Source: Massilia eburnea (lineage in GTDB: Bacteria; Pseudomonadota; Gammaproteobacteria; Burkholderiales; Burkholderiaceae_D). From it: a stretch of 64,000 nt of DNA. Positions 35,461-45,233 of the stretch are shown piece after piece (within the stretch, counting starts at the first letter, position 1; each line of letters starts with the position of its first letter). Under the pieces are notes generated by a model. It was not told the DNA's origin. It was given only the letters and a program-made list of their open reading frames with translations, and did not search any database. The position numbers were made by a program, and so were the translations under genes. The stretch spans positions 248,001-312,000 of the forward strand of contig NZ_WNKX01000003.1 of assembly GCF_009720745.1 (NCBI RefSeq), given 5' to 3'.

Positions 35461-37014
35461 TTAGATTCGTCGTTCCACGCCTTGCCAGTACTGTTCCCGC
35501 AAATCCTTCTTAAGGACTTTACCAACCTGACTGCGTGGCAATGCAGCCGTGAAGTCCACGCTTTTCGGCGCGCGCACCGAACCAAGCTTCTGCTTGCACA
35601 GGGTGATCAGTTCTTCCGCATCGACTTCCTGCCCGACTTTCAGTTCCACCACGGCCTTCACCGCCTCGCCCCACTTATCGTCAGGCACGCCGATCACCGC
35701 GCAATCGTGCACTGCCGGATGACCCCAGAGGATTTGCTCGATCTCGCTCGGGTAGACGTTGAAGCCTCCGGAAATGATCATGTCCTTCTTGCGGTCGGTG
35801 ATGTGCAGGAAGCCCTCGGCGTCCAGGTGGCCGATATCGCCGGTATGCAGCCAGCCGTCGATAATGGTTTCCGCCGTCTTGTCCGGTGCTTTGTAATAGC
35901 CCTTCATCACCAGGTCGCCGCGTACGCAGATTTCGCCGGTGCCGCCGATCGGCAGCACCTCATTGCGCTCGTTCAGGATCTCGACGCGGATCAGTGGGTT
36001 CGGGCGGCCGACGGAGGACAGCCTTTCATCCGATGCCAGTTTGCCGTCTACGAAATGCGCCTCGGGCGGGAGGAAAGCGATGGAAGCCGGCGCTTCGGTC
36101 TGGCCGTAGCCGCCAGCCATGACTGGACCGAAGACCTCGATCGCGCGCTTCAGCTTTTCAACCGACATCGGCGCGGCCCCGTACAGGAAGAATTTCAGCG
36201 ACGGGAAGGCGATTTTGTCGATGCCCGGGATCTCGAGCAAGCGGTAGATCACCGTCGGCGGCAGGAACATTTCGGTCACGCCATGCTTGGCGATCGCGCC
36301 CAGCACCGTTGCCGGATCCGGCTTGGTGACCACAACCACCGTTCCGCCCTGCGCAGTGCAAGGCAGCGACAGCATGCCGGCCGTGTGGGTCATCGGCGCC
36401 GCCGCCAGGTTCACCGGACGCTCGCCCTCGTAAGGGAAAGCGATCATGAACTGCGCAAAATACGTCTGGAAGGCGCGGTGGGTGTTCATCACGCCCTTTG
36501 GTTTGCCGGTCGTGCCGCCGGTAGCCGAAAGAGTCGCGACATCGTTCAACGCCGCTTCAACCTGCGGTGCGGTCGTTGGCACGCCTTTCAGCCATTCGGA
36601 CAGCGACGTCGCCCAAGGCAGGCTACCATCGAGACAGACCCATTGCCTGACCTTGGGCAAGTTCGCCCGCAGCGGTTCAATGACGGCGGCGAACTGCTGC
36701 TGGAAGAACAGCACCTCGCAATCGAAAAAGTCCAGCACGTACTGGTTTTCTTCCGCGACGTTGCGGCCGTTGACAGGAATATAGGTCAATCCGGCGCGCC
36801 ACAAGCCCAGCGCGCAGGTCCACCCGATCACATCGTTGTCGGACCAGATCGCACCCTTGCTCTCCTTGCCAAAGCCGCCCGCAATGAGGGCGTTGGCGAC
36901 GCGGTACGACATTTCGCCTGCTTCCTGGAACGTAAAGCTGCGTTCATCCTGGATGTAGGCGACGGCGTTCGGGTTGATGCGCCAGCCACGGTCGAAGAAA
37001 TCAATGATAGCCAT
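35461..37014 (-). CDS. Acyl-CoA ligase (AMP-forming)
   Basis: A 517 aa adenylating enzyme starting MAIIDFFDRGWRINPNAVAY. The phosphate-binding loop is SATGGTTGKPKGVMNT, the core motifs are GGYGQTEAP and HTGDIGHLDAEGFL, followed by DRKKDMIISGGFNVYPSEIE, and the catalytic Lys is in QVGKVLKKDLREQYW. It would activate a carboxylate substrate or intermediate to the CoA thioester. It sits 12 bases after the saccharopine-dehydrogenase-like gene. Confidence 0.95.
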   Translation of the reverse strand: MAIIDFFDRGWRINPNAVAYIQDERSFTFQEAGEMSYRVANALIAGGFGKESKGAIWSDNDVIGWTCALGLWRAGLTYIPVNGRNVAEENQYVLDFFDCEVLFFQQQFAAVIEPLRANLPKVRQWVCLDGSLPWATSLSEWLKGVPTTAPQVEAALNDVATLSATGGTTGKPKGVMNTHRAFQTYFAQFMIAFPYEGERPVNLAAAPMTHTAGMLSLPCTAQGGTVVVVTKPDPATVLGAIAKHGVTEMFLPPTVIYRLLEIPGIDKIAFPSLKFFLYGAAPMSVEKLKRAIEVFGPVMAGGYGQTEAPASIAFLPPEAHFVDGKLASDERLSSVGRPNPLIRVEILNERNEVLPIGGTGEICVRGDLVMKGYYKAPDKTAETIIDGWLHTGDIGHLDAEGFLHITDRKKDMIISGGFNVYPSEIEQILWGHPAVHDCAVIGVPDDKWGEAVKAVVELKVGQEVDAEELITLCKQKLGSVRAPKSVDFTAALPRSQVGKVLKKDLREQYWQGVERRI

Positions 37015-37026
37015 GCTGTTCCCCGA

Positions 37027-38157
37027 TTACAGGTGGGTTACCGTGGCGCGTGCCAGGCCACGCTGCTCCAGGAAGCCGAGCAGGTAGCGGTGGCCGAACG
37101 CCTTGGATCCGGATGCAAAGCCCGTCTTCGCCAGGTCGCCATCGAGCAGCTTGATCGCGCCCGCCGCATGGATAGCGCCGGTAGCGATGTAAGGCGTGGT
37201 GCCGTGCAGGGTAGCGCGCACGGATGCCAGCTGGCCACGACCGATCGCTACGTCGACGGTGCGCTGCACGGTGGTGCGCTCGCGCGGCGGCATTGCCGGA
37301 GTGGTGGAATCAACGATCTGCTTCAGCACCGCGTCCTGCTGCTCGCGCGGCAGGTTTTTGTACTCCGCCTCCCACTTCTGGCCCAGGGCATGCACTGTCC
37401 GCATCGCATTGTTGTCGTAGAAACCTACGCTGGAAATACAGCTGCGCACGCGGGAATCTCGCTCGAAGTAGACCGGCAGCGAGGTACCGCCCCATGGCAG
37501 CGAGAACACAGGCTGCATGAACGCAGGGTCATTGATCATGAACGAAGCATCGGCCGCGTGCGAAACCAGCTTCTTCTCCCACAGGTAGCAGGACTCGTGG
37601 CGGTAACCTTCGAAGATCGTTGCGGTGGAACCGACACTGATGCCGGCGCCGGTGCGTGGGCCGCGGCACAGGGTCGCCGTTTCCAGTGCATCCACACCAT
37701 GGGTTTCCAGCGCCAGTTCAGCGGCGATTTCGGCATAGGTGTACATATAAGCGTTCGATGGCGATACCAGCAGGCCGGCTTGGCGATACAGCTCGCCGAA
37801 CTGGTCGCGCACCTTGCGGATGTAAGCTTGTTCGCCGGTGGTATCCAGGTAATGGCAGCCGGCTTTCAGTGCTGCTTCAACCGTCACCAGGCCAGAGTTG
37901 ATGAATGGGCCGACAGTATTGCAGACCACCTTGGCGCCCTGGAAGGCTTTCACCAGCGAGTCGACATTGTGTTCAGCCTCGATGATTTCATATTCGGCCT
38001 GTTCCAGGCGAACCACGCGCTGCGACATCATTTCCTTGATGCGGCCTGCATTGCGGCCCACCGCCGTGAAAGGGATTGCCTGGTCGATCAGCCAATCCAT
38101 GATCAACATGCCGGTGTAACCGCTTGCGCCATAAACTACGACAGGATGCTTAGCCAT
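37027..38157 (-). CDS. Saccharopine-dehydrogenase-like NADP-binding reductase
   Basis: A 376 aa protein starting MAKHPVVVYGASGYTGMLIM, with the nucleotide-binding GASGYTG motif at the N-terminus, NTVGPFINSGLVTVEAALKA and CHYLDTTGEQAYI next. This is the fold of trans-acting enoyl reductases and saccharopine reductases; the substrate here is unknown. The upstream gap of about 80 bases to the cytochrome gene may hold an internal promoter. Conserved near lipid or terpenoid-type acyl-CoA genes, in my reading. Confidence 0.88.
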   Translation of the reverse strand: MAKHPVVVYGASGYTGMLIMDWLIDQAIPFTAVGRNAGRIKEMMSQRVVRLEQAEYEIIEAEHNVDSLVKAFQGAKVVCNTVGPFINSGLVTVEAALKAGCHYLDTTGEQAYIRKVRDQFGELYRQAGLLVSPSNAYMYTYAEIAAELALETHGVDALETATLCRGPRTGAGISVGSTATIFEGYRHESCYLWEKKLVSHAADASFMINDPAFMQPVFSLPWGGTSLPVYFERDSRVRSCISSVGFYDNNAMRTVHALGQKWEAEYKNLPREQQDAVLKQIVDSTTPAMPPRERTTVQRTVDVAIGRGQLASVRATLHGTTPYIATGAIHAAGAIKLLDGDLAKTGFASGSKAFGHRYLLGFLEQRGLARATVTHL

Positions 38158-38237
38158 TTTTTGTCTCCTAAACTTCAATTTAAAGAACGATGGGTCTTAC
38201 CGGCGCCCATCCGGACCGTTTTCTTGTATGTACGTGA

Positions 38238-38921
38238 TCAACGGCTGGCGAGGTATTGCGCCAGGTCGTCGATGTCCTGCTGCGCGAGCTGGCTGGTCAC
38301 CGCCTGCATGGCGCCTGTCGGGTCGCGCCGGACGCCGCTCTTGAAGCGAATGAGCTGCTCGCGCAGGTAATCACTTCCCTGCCCCGCCAGCCGTGGGAAC
38401 TCGCCTTTGCCTTCCAGTTGCGCGCCATGGCATGCCGTACAGCCGTTGGCTTGTACCAGCGCCGCGCCACGCTGTACTTGCGCAGCGTCGCCTTTGAAGG
38501 TCTCGTTGGGGAGCGGTTTGAGTTTCCCGAAGTGGGAAACCAGAGATTCCAATTCCTTATCACTCATGCTGAGCGCCATCGGCGTCATCGTTGGATCGTG
38601 GCGCGTGCCATCAGCGAAAGACTTCAGCTGCTTCCTCAGATAGCCTTCCGGCTGGCCCGCCAGGCGCGGATAGACTTGGGAACGCGAATTGCCTGCGACA
38701 CCATGGCAATACATGCATGCGTCACTATTGCGCGGCCAGGGTCCGGCGGCCTGCGCATCCTCCTTGGCGATCGAGTCGATCTGTTCGCTGAGCCGGTACA
38801 GGCCTACGAGTTCCGGCCCGTAGGTCACCGCAGCCACTGCGACTGCCGCCAACAGCAGCCAGCCAGTCAAAACAAGAATACTTTTGCCACGGCTACGTGG
38901 CTTCTTTGCGGCACTCATCAT
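38238..38921 (-). CDS. Dihaem c-type cytochrome (c4-like), membrane-anchored
   Basis: A 227 aa protein with an N-terminal hydrophobic anchor (ILVLTGWLLLAAVAVAAVTY, about residues 15-34) and two haem sites, CMYCH near residue 69 and CTACH near residue 155. The start overlaps the upstream amine oxidase stop by 4 bases, a coupling that suggests the cytochrome accepts its electrons, as in nicotine-oxidoreductase/cytochrome pairs. It acts on the periplasmic face of the inner membrane. Confidence 0.93.
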   Translation of the reverse strand: MMSAAKKPRSRGKSILVLTGWLLLAAVAVAAVTYGPELVGLYRLSEQIDSIAKEDAQAAGPWPRNSDACMYCHGVAGNSRSQVYPRLAGQPEGYLRKQLKSFADGTRHDPTMTPMALSMSDKELESLVSHFGKLKPLPNETFKGDAAQVQRGAALVQANGCTACHGAQLEGKGEFPRLAGQGSDYLREQLIRFKSGVRRDPTGAMQAVTSQLAQQDIDDLAQYLASR

Positions 38922-40405
38922 GCCCTCCTTTCATTGATTGCCTGCAGTGCCTGCAGTGCTGCTTTATGCCCGGAACGGACAGCGCCATCCATATAGCCCG
39001 CCCAGATATCCGCTGTTTCCGTGCCGGACCAGATCAGGCGGCCCGCAGGCGGGTGCAAGGCGTCGCCATACGTGGTCAGGAAATTGCGCGGCATGGCCGA
39101 AATGCAGGTCAGCGTCCATTTGTCGCACTGGCCCCAGTCATGGTCGTAATAGGCAACTGGATTCAGCGCCTCCTCGCCTAAGGCTTGGGCGTAAATGCGT
39201 GAGAGTTCTTTTCCCGCGGCCTTAGTGTCCGACGGCAGCCAGCTATTGACGACGAACGCATTGATCACCCCGAACGAACCGTCTTCCGGCGAATTGTCAT
39301 AGGCCCACATGACCGGGCCTTTGGACTGGAAGATCCAGCCATTCAGCCCCTTCTCGCGCCAGAAGGCTTTTTTGTAGACGTGGGCCGTCTTGCGCGCGGG
39401 AGAAAAAGCAGGCCAGCGCTTTTGCATTTCATGGCGCTTGGCTGGCAGCGGCGGATCGAAAGTAATCTGATTGCACAGGGGCGGCGACAGCGCGACGACA
39501 ACGCTGCGGGCGCGGATCACTCCCTTGGGCGTATGGATGGCAACAGGGCCATCCCGCCAGTTTTCGATGCGCAAGACGGGCGATTCCAGCCGCACCTTGT
39601 CGCCCAGCGCTTGCGCCATCTTGATCGACAGGATCTGAGAACCGCCGGAAATGCGGGTCTCCTGCGCACCGCCCTTCACCGCCTCCAGACGGTCGTAGAT
39701 GCTGTCGGCGGAATTGACCATCGACAGCCAATGCAGCATGGAGAGACGTGCCGGTGAAGTGCCGCCCGAAAGAGCCACTCCGGTCGCCCACCCAAGCTGG
39801 TCCGCCGGTGCCACGTTTTTCTTGGCGAGCCAGTCGCCAACGGTCATCGAATCCAGTTCTGCCGCACGCGGCGATTTCCAGGGCGCGCCGCTCGGCACCA
39901 GCTTGGACAGCTCTTCCAGTTCGCCAGTCAATTTGCGGTCCGTATCGAAACCGCCAGTCGATTCCATTCTCGCGACGGAATCTCCCGCGATGAAGGAAGC
40001 CTTGCCATGCCAGTAAGCCGGAAAGGTTCCCACGCCCAGTTCACGCGCCAGGTCGGCGACAGCGGTCTGGCCGGGGCCTATCCATTGGCCGCCAGCTTCC
40101 GTGAAATAGCCCTTGCCGAGGTCGTGATTCAAGGTACGCCCGCCTACGCGGTCGCGCGCCTCCAGCACCAGGAAGGATTCGCAGCCTGCTTTCTTCAGGT
40201 CCCGCGCGGCGGTAAGGCCCGCGAGACCGCCGCCGATAATGACGATGTCGACTACTTCCTGGGCGCCAGACTTGGCCGACGGGCCCGTGCCTGGCAGAAC
40301 CGCGGTTGCGGCGTTCGCCGTGGCGATTGCAGTACCTGCTGCCGCTGCAGCAGCGCCAAGGAAGCCGCGCCGGGTCAGCGCGGGCCCTTTCATTTTTTCA
40401 TCCAT
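38918..40405 (-). CDS. Tat-exported flavin amine oxidase/dehydrogenase, copy B
   Basis: A 495 aa flavoprotein starting MDEKMKGPALTRRGFLGAAA. TRRGFLG plus an Ala-rich stretch is a Tat signal, so it is folded with FAD and exported. The dinucleotide motif is VIIGGGLAGLTAARDLKKAG, and the C-terminal FAD region ends in WSGTETADIWAGYMDGAVRS. No SGGC covalent flavin site is seen. It overlaps copy A by 8 bases and the cytochrome gene by 4. The pair probably dehydrogenates an amine and passes electrons to the cytochrome. Confidence 0.92.
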   Translation of the reverse strand: MDEKMKGPALTRRGFLGAAAAAAGTAIATANAATAVLPGTGPSAKSGAQEVVDIVIIGGGLAGLTAARDLKKAGCESFLVLEARDRVGGRTLNHDLGKGYFTEAGGQWIGPGQTAVADLARELGVGTFPAYWHGKASFIAGDSVARMESTGGFDTDRKLTGELEELSKLVPSGAPWKSPRAAELDSMTVGDWLAKKNVAPADQLGWATGVALSGGTSPARLSMLHWLSMVNSADSIYDRLEAVKGGAQETRISGGSQILSIKMAQALGDKVRLESPVLRIENWRDGPVAIHTPKGVIRARSVVVALSPPLCNQITFDPPLPAKRHEMQKRWPAFSPARKTAHVYKKAFWREKGLNGWIFQSKGPVMWAYDNSPEDGSFGVINAFVVNSWLPSDTKAAGKELSRIYAQALGEEALNPVAYYDHDWGQCDKWTLTCISAMPRNFLTTYGDALHPPAGRLIWSGTETADIWAGYMDGAVRSGHKAALQALQAINERRA

Positions 40406-41882
40406 GATTGTCCTTTCGTTGGCCGCCAGCGACCGTGCCAAGCGCCTGCAACGCCGCCTTGTGGCCGGAGCGCACTGCGCCATCCATTGAAGTTGCCCAG
40501 ATATCCGCCGTTTCAGTTCCCGACCAGATCAGGCGGCCTAGCGGTGCATGCAGGACATCGCCAAACCGCGTCAGGAAACCCGGTGGCATGGGCGAAGTGC
40601 AGGTGAGCGACCAGCGGTCTGCCTTGCCCCAGTCGTAGTCGTGGTATTGAACAGGGTGAAGCGCCTCCTCACCCAATGCCTGCGCATAGATTTTTGACAG
40701 CTCGTCGCGCGCTGCCGCCGTATCGGACGGCAAGCCCCCGCTACGGACAAAGGCGCTGATGACGCCAAACGAGACGTCCTCCGGAGAATTGTCGTAGGCC
40801 CAGAGCACAGGGCCCTTTGCTTGCACAACCCACCCGTTCAAGCCCTTCTCACGCCAGAACGCCTTGCTGTACACGTGAACCGTCTTGCGCATCGGCGCAT
40901 AGGCCGGCCAGCGCCGCTGCATCTCCCTGCGCTTTTCCGGCAGAGGAGGATCGAAGGCGATCTGGGTGCACAGGGCCGGCGACAGTGCGACGATCACGCT
41001 GCGCGCTCTGACCACGCCGGTGGGCGTATGGATTGCGACCGGGCCGTCTTGCCAGTTTTCGATTTTCAGCACCGGCGTCGAAAGGCGCACCTTTTCCCCG
41101 AGCGCCTGCGCCATTTTGATCGACAAGATTTGCGAACCGCCCGAGATGCGCGTTTCCTGGGCGCCGCCCTTGATCGATTCCAGCTGCTCGTAATTGCAAC
41201 TGGCGGAATTGATCATCCCGAGGTAGTGCAACAGAGATACCTTGGCCGGCACCGCACCTGTCGTCAGCGTCGCGCCCAGGTTCCAGCTAAGCTGGTCTGC
41301 TGGCGCGAGATTTTTCTTCGCCAGCCAGTCACCAAACGACATGGCGTCGTATTCGGCCGCGCGCGGCGCTGTCCACGGGGCGGCGGATGGCACCTGCTTT
41401 GCCATGGCTTCCAGCTCGTGACGCAGCTTGGCATCGGTGCCGAAGCCACCGTCGCTTTCGGCCGTTGCACGGGCATCGCCAGCCATCAATGTCATCTTTC
41501 CCTGCCACCAGGTTGGGAAGGTGCCAACACCCAGTTCCTTTGCCAGGTCCATAATCGCGGTCTGGCCCGGGCCGATCCACTGGCCGCCCGCTTCCGAAAA
41601 ATAGCCACCGCCCAGGTCATGATTAAGCGTCCTCCCGCCCACGCGATCGCGCGCCTCCAGGACCACGAAGGACTCGCAACCGGCGCGTTGCAAATCGCGC
41701 GCCGCAGTCAAGCCGGCCAGACCTGCTCCGATGATCGCCACGTCCAGCACTGCTCCTGCCCCGCTTGCGCCCTGCCCCCGCACTGGTGCAACGACTGCCG
41801 CCGCGGCGCCTGCTGCCGCCATTTTGCCGATAAAGCTGCGCCGACCAAGTTGCAGAGGTCCCGATTTTTTACTGCTTTCCAC
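40398..41882 (-). CDS. Tat-exported flavin amine oxidase/dehydrogenase, copy A
   Basis: A 494 aa protein starting MESSKKSGPLQLGRRSFIGK; LGRRSFIGK is the Tat motif. The FAD motif is IIGAGLAGLTAARDLQRAG and the C-terminal signature WSGTETADIWATSMDGAVRS. It aligns with copy B throughout, so the two arose by tandem duplication. Duplicated genes without gene loss suggest different stereochemistry or successive substrates. Periplasmic. Confidence 0.92.
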   Translation of the reverse strand: MESSKKSGPLQLGRRSFIGKMAAAGAAAAVVAPVRGQGASGAGAVLDVAIIGAGLAGLTAARDLQRAGCESFVVLEARDRVGGRTLNHDLGGGYFSEAGGQWIGPGQTAIMDLAKELGVGTFPTWWQGKMTLMAGDARATAESDGGFGTDAKLRHELEAMAKQVPSAAPWTAPRAAEYDAMSFGDWLAKKNLAPADQLSWNLGATLTTGAVPAKVSLLHYLGMINSASCNYEQLESIKGGAQETRISGGSQILSIKMAQALGEKVRLSTPVLKIENWQDGPVAIHTPTGVVRARSVIVALSPALCTQIAFDPPLPEKRREMQRRWPAYAPMRKTVHVYSKAFWREKGLNGWVVQAKGPVLWAYDNSPEDVSFGVISAFVRSGGLPSDTAAARDELSKIYAQALGEEALHPVQYHDYDWGKADRWSLTCTSPMPPGFLTRFGDVLHAPLGRLIWSGTETADIWATSMDGAVRSGHKAALQALGTVAGGQRKDNHG

Positions 41883-41895
41883 AACGTTCTCCCAA

Positions 41896-42855
41896 TTACT
41901 GTTCTTCCGTGATCGGCCCGGCCATCGACGTCAACACCAATCCCGCATCGGTCTTCAGCACGCCGGTCAATGGTTCTCGGCCAATACGTTCAGTGAGCGA
42001 AAAGGAGCGGCCGTAATCACTGCTGCGCAAGACGGTTCCGCCCATGCCCGCCACGAGGATGCGGCCGTTGGACAACTCGGCAATCCCCGTCAAGGACTGC
42101 GTAGTGTTCGACGCCACCTGCTGCCAGCTCAGGCCATCGTCACCGCTGCGGTATAAATGGCCCCGCATGCCGCAGACCAGCAGCGAGCCGTCTACCATCC
42201 CGGCGCCATACCAGAGCGAACCTTTTTGACCGGTCGAAACCGATTGCCAGGACTTGCCGCCGTCTGCCGAACGGAAGATGGCCCCGCCCTCGCCTGCGAT
42301 GAACCAGGTGCCGCGCTTTGATGCGAAGACGTGCAACAAGTGGCGGTCGGCTTCGTCGCCGCTGGCCACCTGCAGGTTGCGCCAGGTACGGCCACCATCC
42401 TGCGTCTCAATGGCCCAGCCGTACTGGCCAACGGCAATGCCATGGCTTGGGCTTGAGAAGAACAGCGACAGGATCGGCTGCTCGGCGCCCGCGGCCGAGC
42501 GCAACAGTGTCCAGGTCTCGCCACCATCTTCGGTGCCGAGCACTACGCCATCATGACCAGCTGCAAAGCCCTGGCGTTCATTGAGGAACTGCACGGTTGT
42601 CAGCATCGAACGCACCGGCACCGACTTCGCCTGCCGGAACTGGAAGCCTTCGTCTGCCAGCAGGATCACGCCGTGATCGCCCACCAGGACGGAGCGGTTG
42701 CCTGCGCGGGTCGCCGCCAACAGCGGAGCCGTCACCGCATGGGCAACACGCTCGGCAGACTGCAGTGTGGGCCAGGCCGGAGCTGCGGCTTGCGCCACAT
42801 CGGCACTGAAGGCACACGCCAGCAGCAAAGATGAATATCTGCGAATGTGATTCAC
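41896..42855 (-). CDS. YCF48-like beta-propeller protein
   Basis: A 319 aa protein. The GTG start at 42855 is chosen because AAGGGA lies ahead of it and a signal peptide follows (SLLLACAFSADVAQA); the open frame upstream covers the MMPL gene. Repeats typical of YCF48/BNR propellers are visible: GETWTLLRSA, GGRTWRNLQV, GGKSWQSVST, DGLSWQQVAS, YGRSFSLTER. Such proteins often accompany RND/MMPL and DUF1302/1329 genes in catabolic loci; the role is unproven. It starts 11 bases after the MMPL stop. Confidence 0.9.
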   Translation of the reverse strand: MNHIRRYSSLLLACAFSADVAQAAAPAWPTLQSAERVAHAVTAPLLAATRAGNRSVLVGDHGVILLADEGFQFRQAKSVPVRSMLTTVQFLNERQGFAAGHDGVVLGTEDGGETWTLLRSAAGAEQPILSLFFSSPSHGIAVGQYGWAIETQDGGRTWRNLQVASGDEADRHLLHVFASKRGTWFIAGEGGAIFRSADGGKSWQSVSTGQKGSLWYGAGMVDGSLLVCGMRGHLYRSGDDGLSWQQVASNTTQSLTGIAELSNGRILVAGMGGTVLRSSDYGRSFSLTERIGREPLTGVLKTDAGLVLTSMAGPITEEQ

Positions 42856-42866
42856 AATGTTCCCTT

Positions 42867-45233
42867 TCAATGTTGCAGGATTGCCGGCATACGCACCGGA
42901 CCGCTGCGCGGGAAGAGCGATTCCAGCACCACGGCAAACGCAGGCAGCAAAGTAATCGCCATGACCATGTTCACCAGGAACATGAAGGTCAGCAGCGCAC
43001 CCATATCGGCCTGGAATTTCAGACTCGAGAAGGTCCACGTCGCCACGCCAACCGACAGGGTGATGGCAGTGAACACCGTTGCCAGGCCCGTCTCCGCCAA
43101 GGCCTTTTCCAGCGCCTGGGTGAAGGCCAGCCCATGCGACAGCTGCACTTGCAGGCGGTTGTAGATATAGAAGGCATAATCGACGCCGATACCGACCGCG
43201 AGTACCATCACCGGCAAGGTCGCCACGGTGAGGCCGATTTCCAGCTCTTTCATGAACCAGTAACCAATCCAGGTTGCCACGGTCAGCGGCAGGCAGCAGG
43301 CGACCATGGCCCGCCAATCGCGGTACACCAGGAAGACCAGAACGAGGATGGCCGCGTACACGTACAGCATCATTGGCGTCTCGCTCGCTTCCAGTACCTC
43401 GTTGGTCGCCGCTTGCACGCCCGCATTGCCGCTCGCCAGGCGCATATTGAAGCCGTCCATATGATTGGCATCGCGGTAGGCCTTCACTGCCGACACCACA
43501 CCCTTGATCGTGGTCGCGCGATGGTCCGGCAGGTAAAGGTTGACGCCCTGCACCCGGCAGTCGTGCGAGGACAAGCCTGCAATGCGGTTGTTCACACCCA
43601 GGAATTGCGAACCAAGGCCGTGCGGATCGCGCGTCAGCGTCGCTAATTTCGGATGCCCCTCGTTCATGCCCGCGTTATAGAGCTTGAGCTGGCCCGCCAG
43701 CGAATCAGCGGAAACCACGCCCGGCACGCCCCGCATATGCCAGGCGAATTCGTCGGCAAAGAGGAACTGGTCGGCGCGCGAACAGGAGTCAGCAGGCCCC
43801 TCGAACACCACTGTCAGCCAATCCAGGCCCACGTCAAAGCGTTCGACAATAGCTGCCGCATCACGGTTATAGCGCGAATCGGCCCGCAGCTCAGGCGCCC
43901 CTGCCTGCAGGCTGCCCACGTGACGGCCCTGGCTTTGCCAGAATGCCGTAACGAAAACCAGCACCCCAACCACGGTCACTGCCATCGCAAAGCGTGGCCG
44001 TGCGATACGGGCAATCACACGCAGCCACCCACTGTGCTTTTCCCGCCGCGCCAAAGCCTGTTTCGCATACTCAGGGTTGAAACGGAAGTACGAAGCCGCT
44101 ACCGGCAACATCATCAGGTTGGTGACGATCTTGAACGTGACACCGATGGCTGCCGTGATGGCCAGCTCGCGGATCATCGGGATCGGCACCAGCACCAGCG
44201 TGATGAAGCTGACCAGCGCAGTCACCAGCGCCAGCGTGCCGGGAATCAGCAAGCCGGTGAAGCTGCGACGGGCCGCCTGCATCGAGTCAGCGCCGTTGGC
44301 GACTTCCCGCACGATGTAGTTGATCTGCTGGATGCCGTGCGAGACACCGATGGCAAACACCAGGAACGGCACCAGGATCGCCAGTGGATCAAGCCCGAAG
44401 CCAAGCAAGCGCAAAGTGCCGAACTGCCACACCAGCGAGGCAAGCGAGCATGCCAATGGCAACAGCGTCAGGCGGATCGAGCGGCAGTACCAGTAGACCG
44501 CCAGACCGGTGAGCAGGAACGCCACTGCAAAGAAGCGCGTCACCTCGCCCGAACGGTCAGCGATATCGCCAACCTGCTTGGCGAAACCGATTACCTCAAT
44601 CTCGACCTTGTCGTTTTCAAACGGCTTGCGGACCTTCTCTTCCAGCAGGCGGTTGAATGCGATGTAGTCGAGCTTTTGCCCGGTCGCCGGGTCGGTGTCG
44701 GACAGTTCGGCCGTGACCAGGGCGCTGCTCTGGTCACGCGCCACCAGCGTGCCGATATGGCCGCCGGCGGTGGCGCGCTGGCGCATCATGCCGATCACTT
44801 CTTCCGTCAGCTTCTCGGGCACGATGTCGCCACCGGCCACCGGTTCGGCACGGAAGCCATCCTCGGTGATTTCGGTGAAGAACACATTTGGCGTCCACAG
44901 GGAGGTGACGCTGGTGCGCTCCACGCCAGGCAGGTAGGTAACGGCTTCCGTCACCTTGAGCACCTGCGTCAGCGTGGCAGCGTTCCAGACCTCACCCTGG
45001 CGGGCATGTACGGCGATGGTCAACCGGTTTGCACCAAACAGCTCGGTGCGGTACTTGTCGAAGGTCTTGATGAATTCATGACCTTGCGGCATCTGCTTGT
45101 CAAAGCCGGCTTCGAGATGCAACTGGGAGGCGAACCATCCCATCAACAGCGTCAGTCCGGCCAGGACCAGCAGGAAGGAACGGCGGTGCGCGAACAGCGC
45201 CGTTTCCAAACGGAGTATAAGTTTCGCTAACAT
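42867..45233 (-). CDS. MMPL/RND-superfamily transporter
   Basis: A 788 aa transporter with about 12 membrane segments in two similar halves. The N-terminal helix (SFLLVLAGLTLLMGWFASQL) leads to a large periplasmic loop and then a block of helices around residues 225-400, and the same layout repeats in the C-terminal half. DYAFYIYN and SHGIQQIN lie in the two membrane blocks. It would move a hydrophobic compound between inner and outer membrane together with the DUF1302/1329 proteins. It overlaps DUF1302 by one base. Confidence 0.95.
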   Translation of the reverse strand: MLAKLILRLETALFAHRRSFLLVLAGLTLLMGWFASQLHLEAGFDKQMPQGHEFIKTFDKYRTELFGANRLTIAVHARQGEVWNAATLTQVLKVTEAVTYLPGVERTSVTSLWTPNVFFTEITEDGFRAEPVAGGDIVPEKLTEEVIGMMRQRATAGGHIGTLVARDQSSALVTAELSDTDPATGQKLDYIAFNRLLEEKVRKPFENDKVEIEVIGFAKQVGDIADRSGEVTRFFAVAFLLTGLAVYWYCRSIRLTLLPLACSLASLVWQFGTLRLLGFGLDPLAILVPFLVFAIGVSHGIQQINYIVREVANGADSMQAARRSFTGLLIPGTLALVTALVSFITLVLVPIPMIRELAITAAIGVTFKIVTNLMMLPVAASYFRFNPEYAKQALARREKHSGWLRVIARIARPRFAMAVTVVGVLVFVTAFWQSQGRHVGSLQAGAPELRADSRYNRDAAAIVERFDVGLDWLTVVFEGPADSCSRADQFLFADEFAWHMRGVPGVVSADSLAGQLKLYNAGMNEGHPKLATLTRDPHGLGSQFLGVNNRIAGLSSHDCRVQGVNLYLPDHRATTIKGVVSAVKAYRDANHMDGFNMRLASGNAGVQAATNEVLEASETPMMLYVYAAILVLVFLVYRDWRAMVACCLPLTVATWIGYWFMKELEIGLTVATLPVMVLAVGIGVDYAFYIYNRLQVQLSHGLAFTQALEKALAETGLATVFTAITLSVGVATWTFSSLKFQADMGALLTFMFLVNMVMAITLLPAFAVVLESLFPRSGPVRMPAILQH

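Noticed and set aside
35482..38370. 962 aa plus-strand open frame
   Set aside because: It is antisense to the acyl-CoA ligase, saccharopine-dehydrogenase-like and cytochrome genes, whose motifs are clear. The long frame only reflects GC-rich codon bias.
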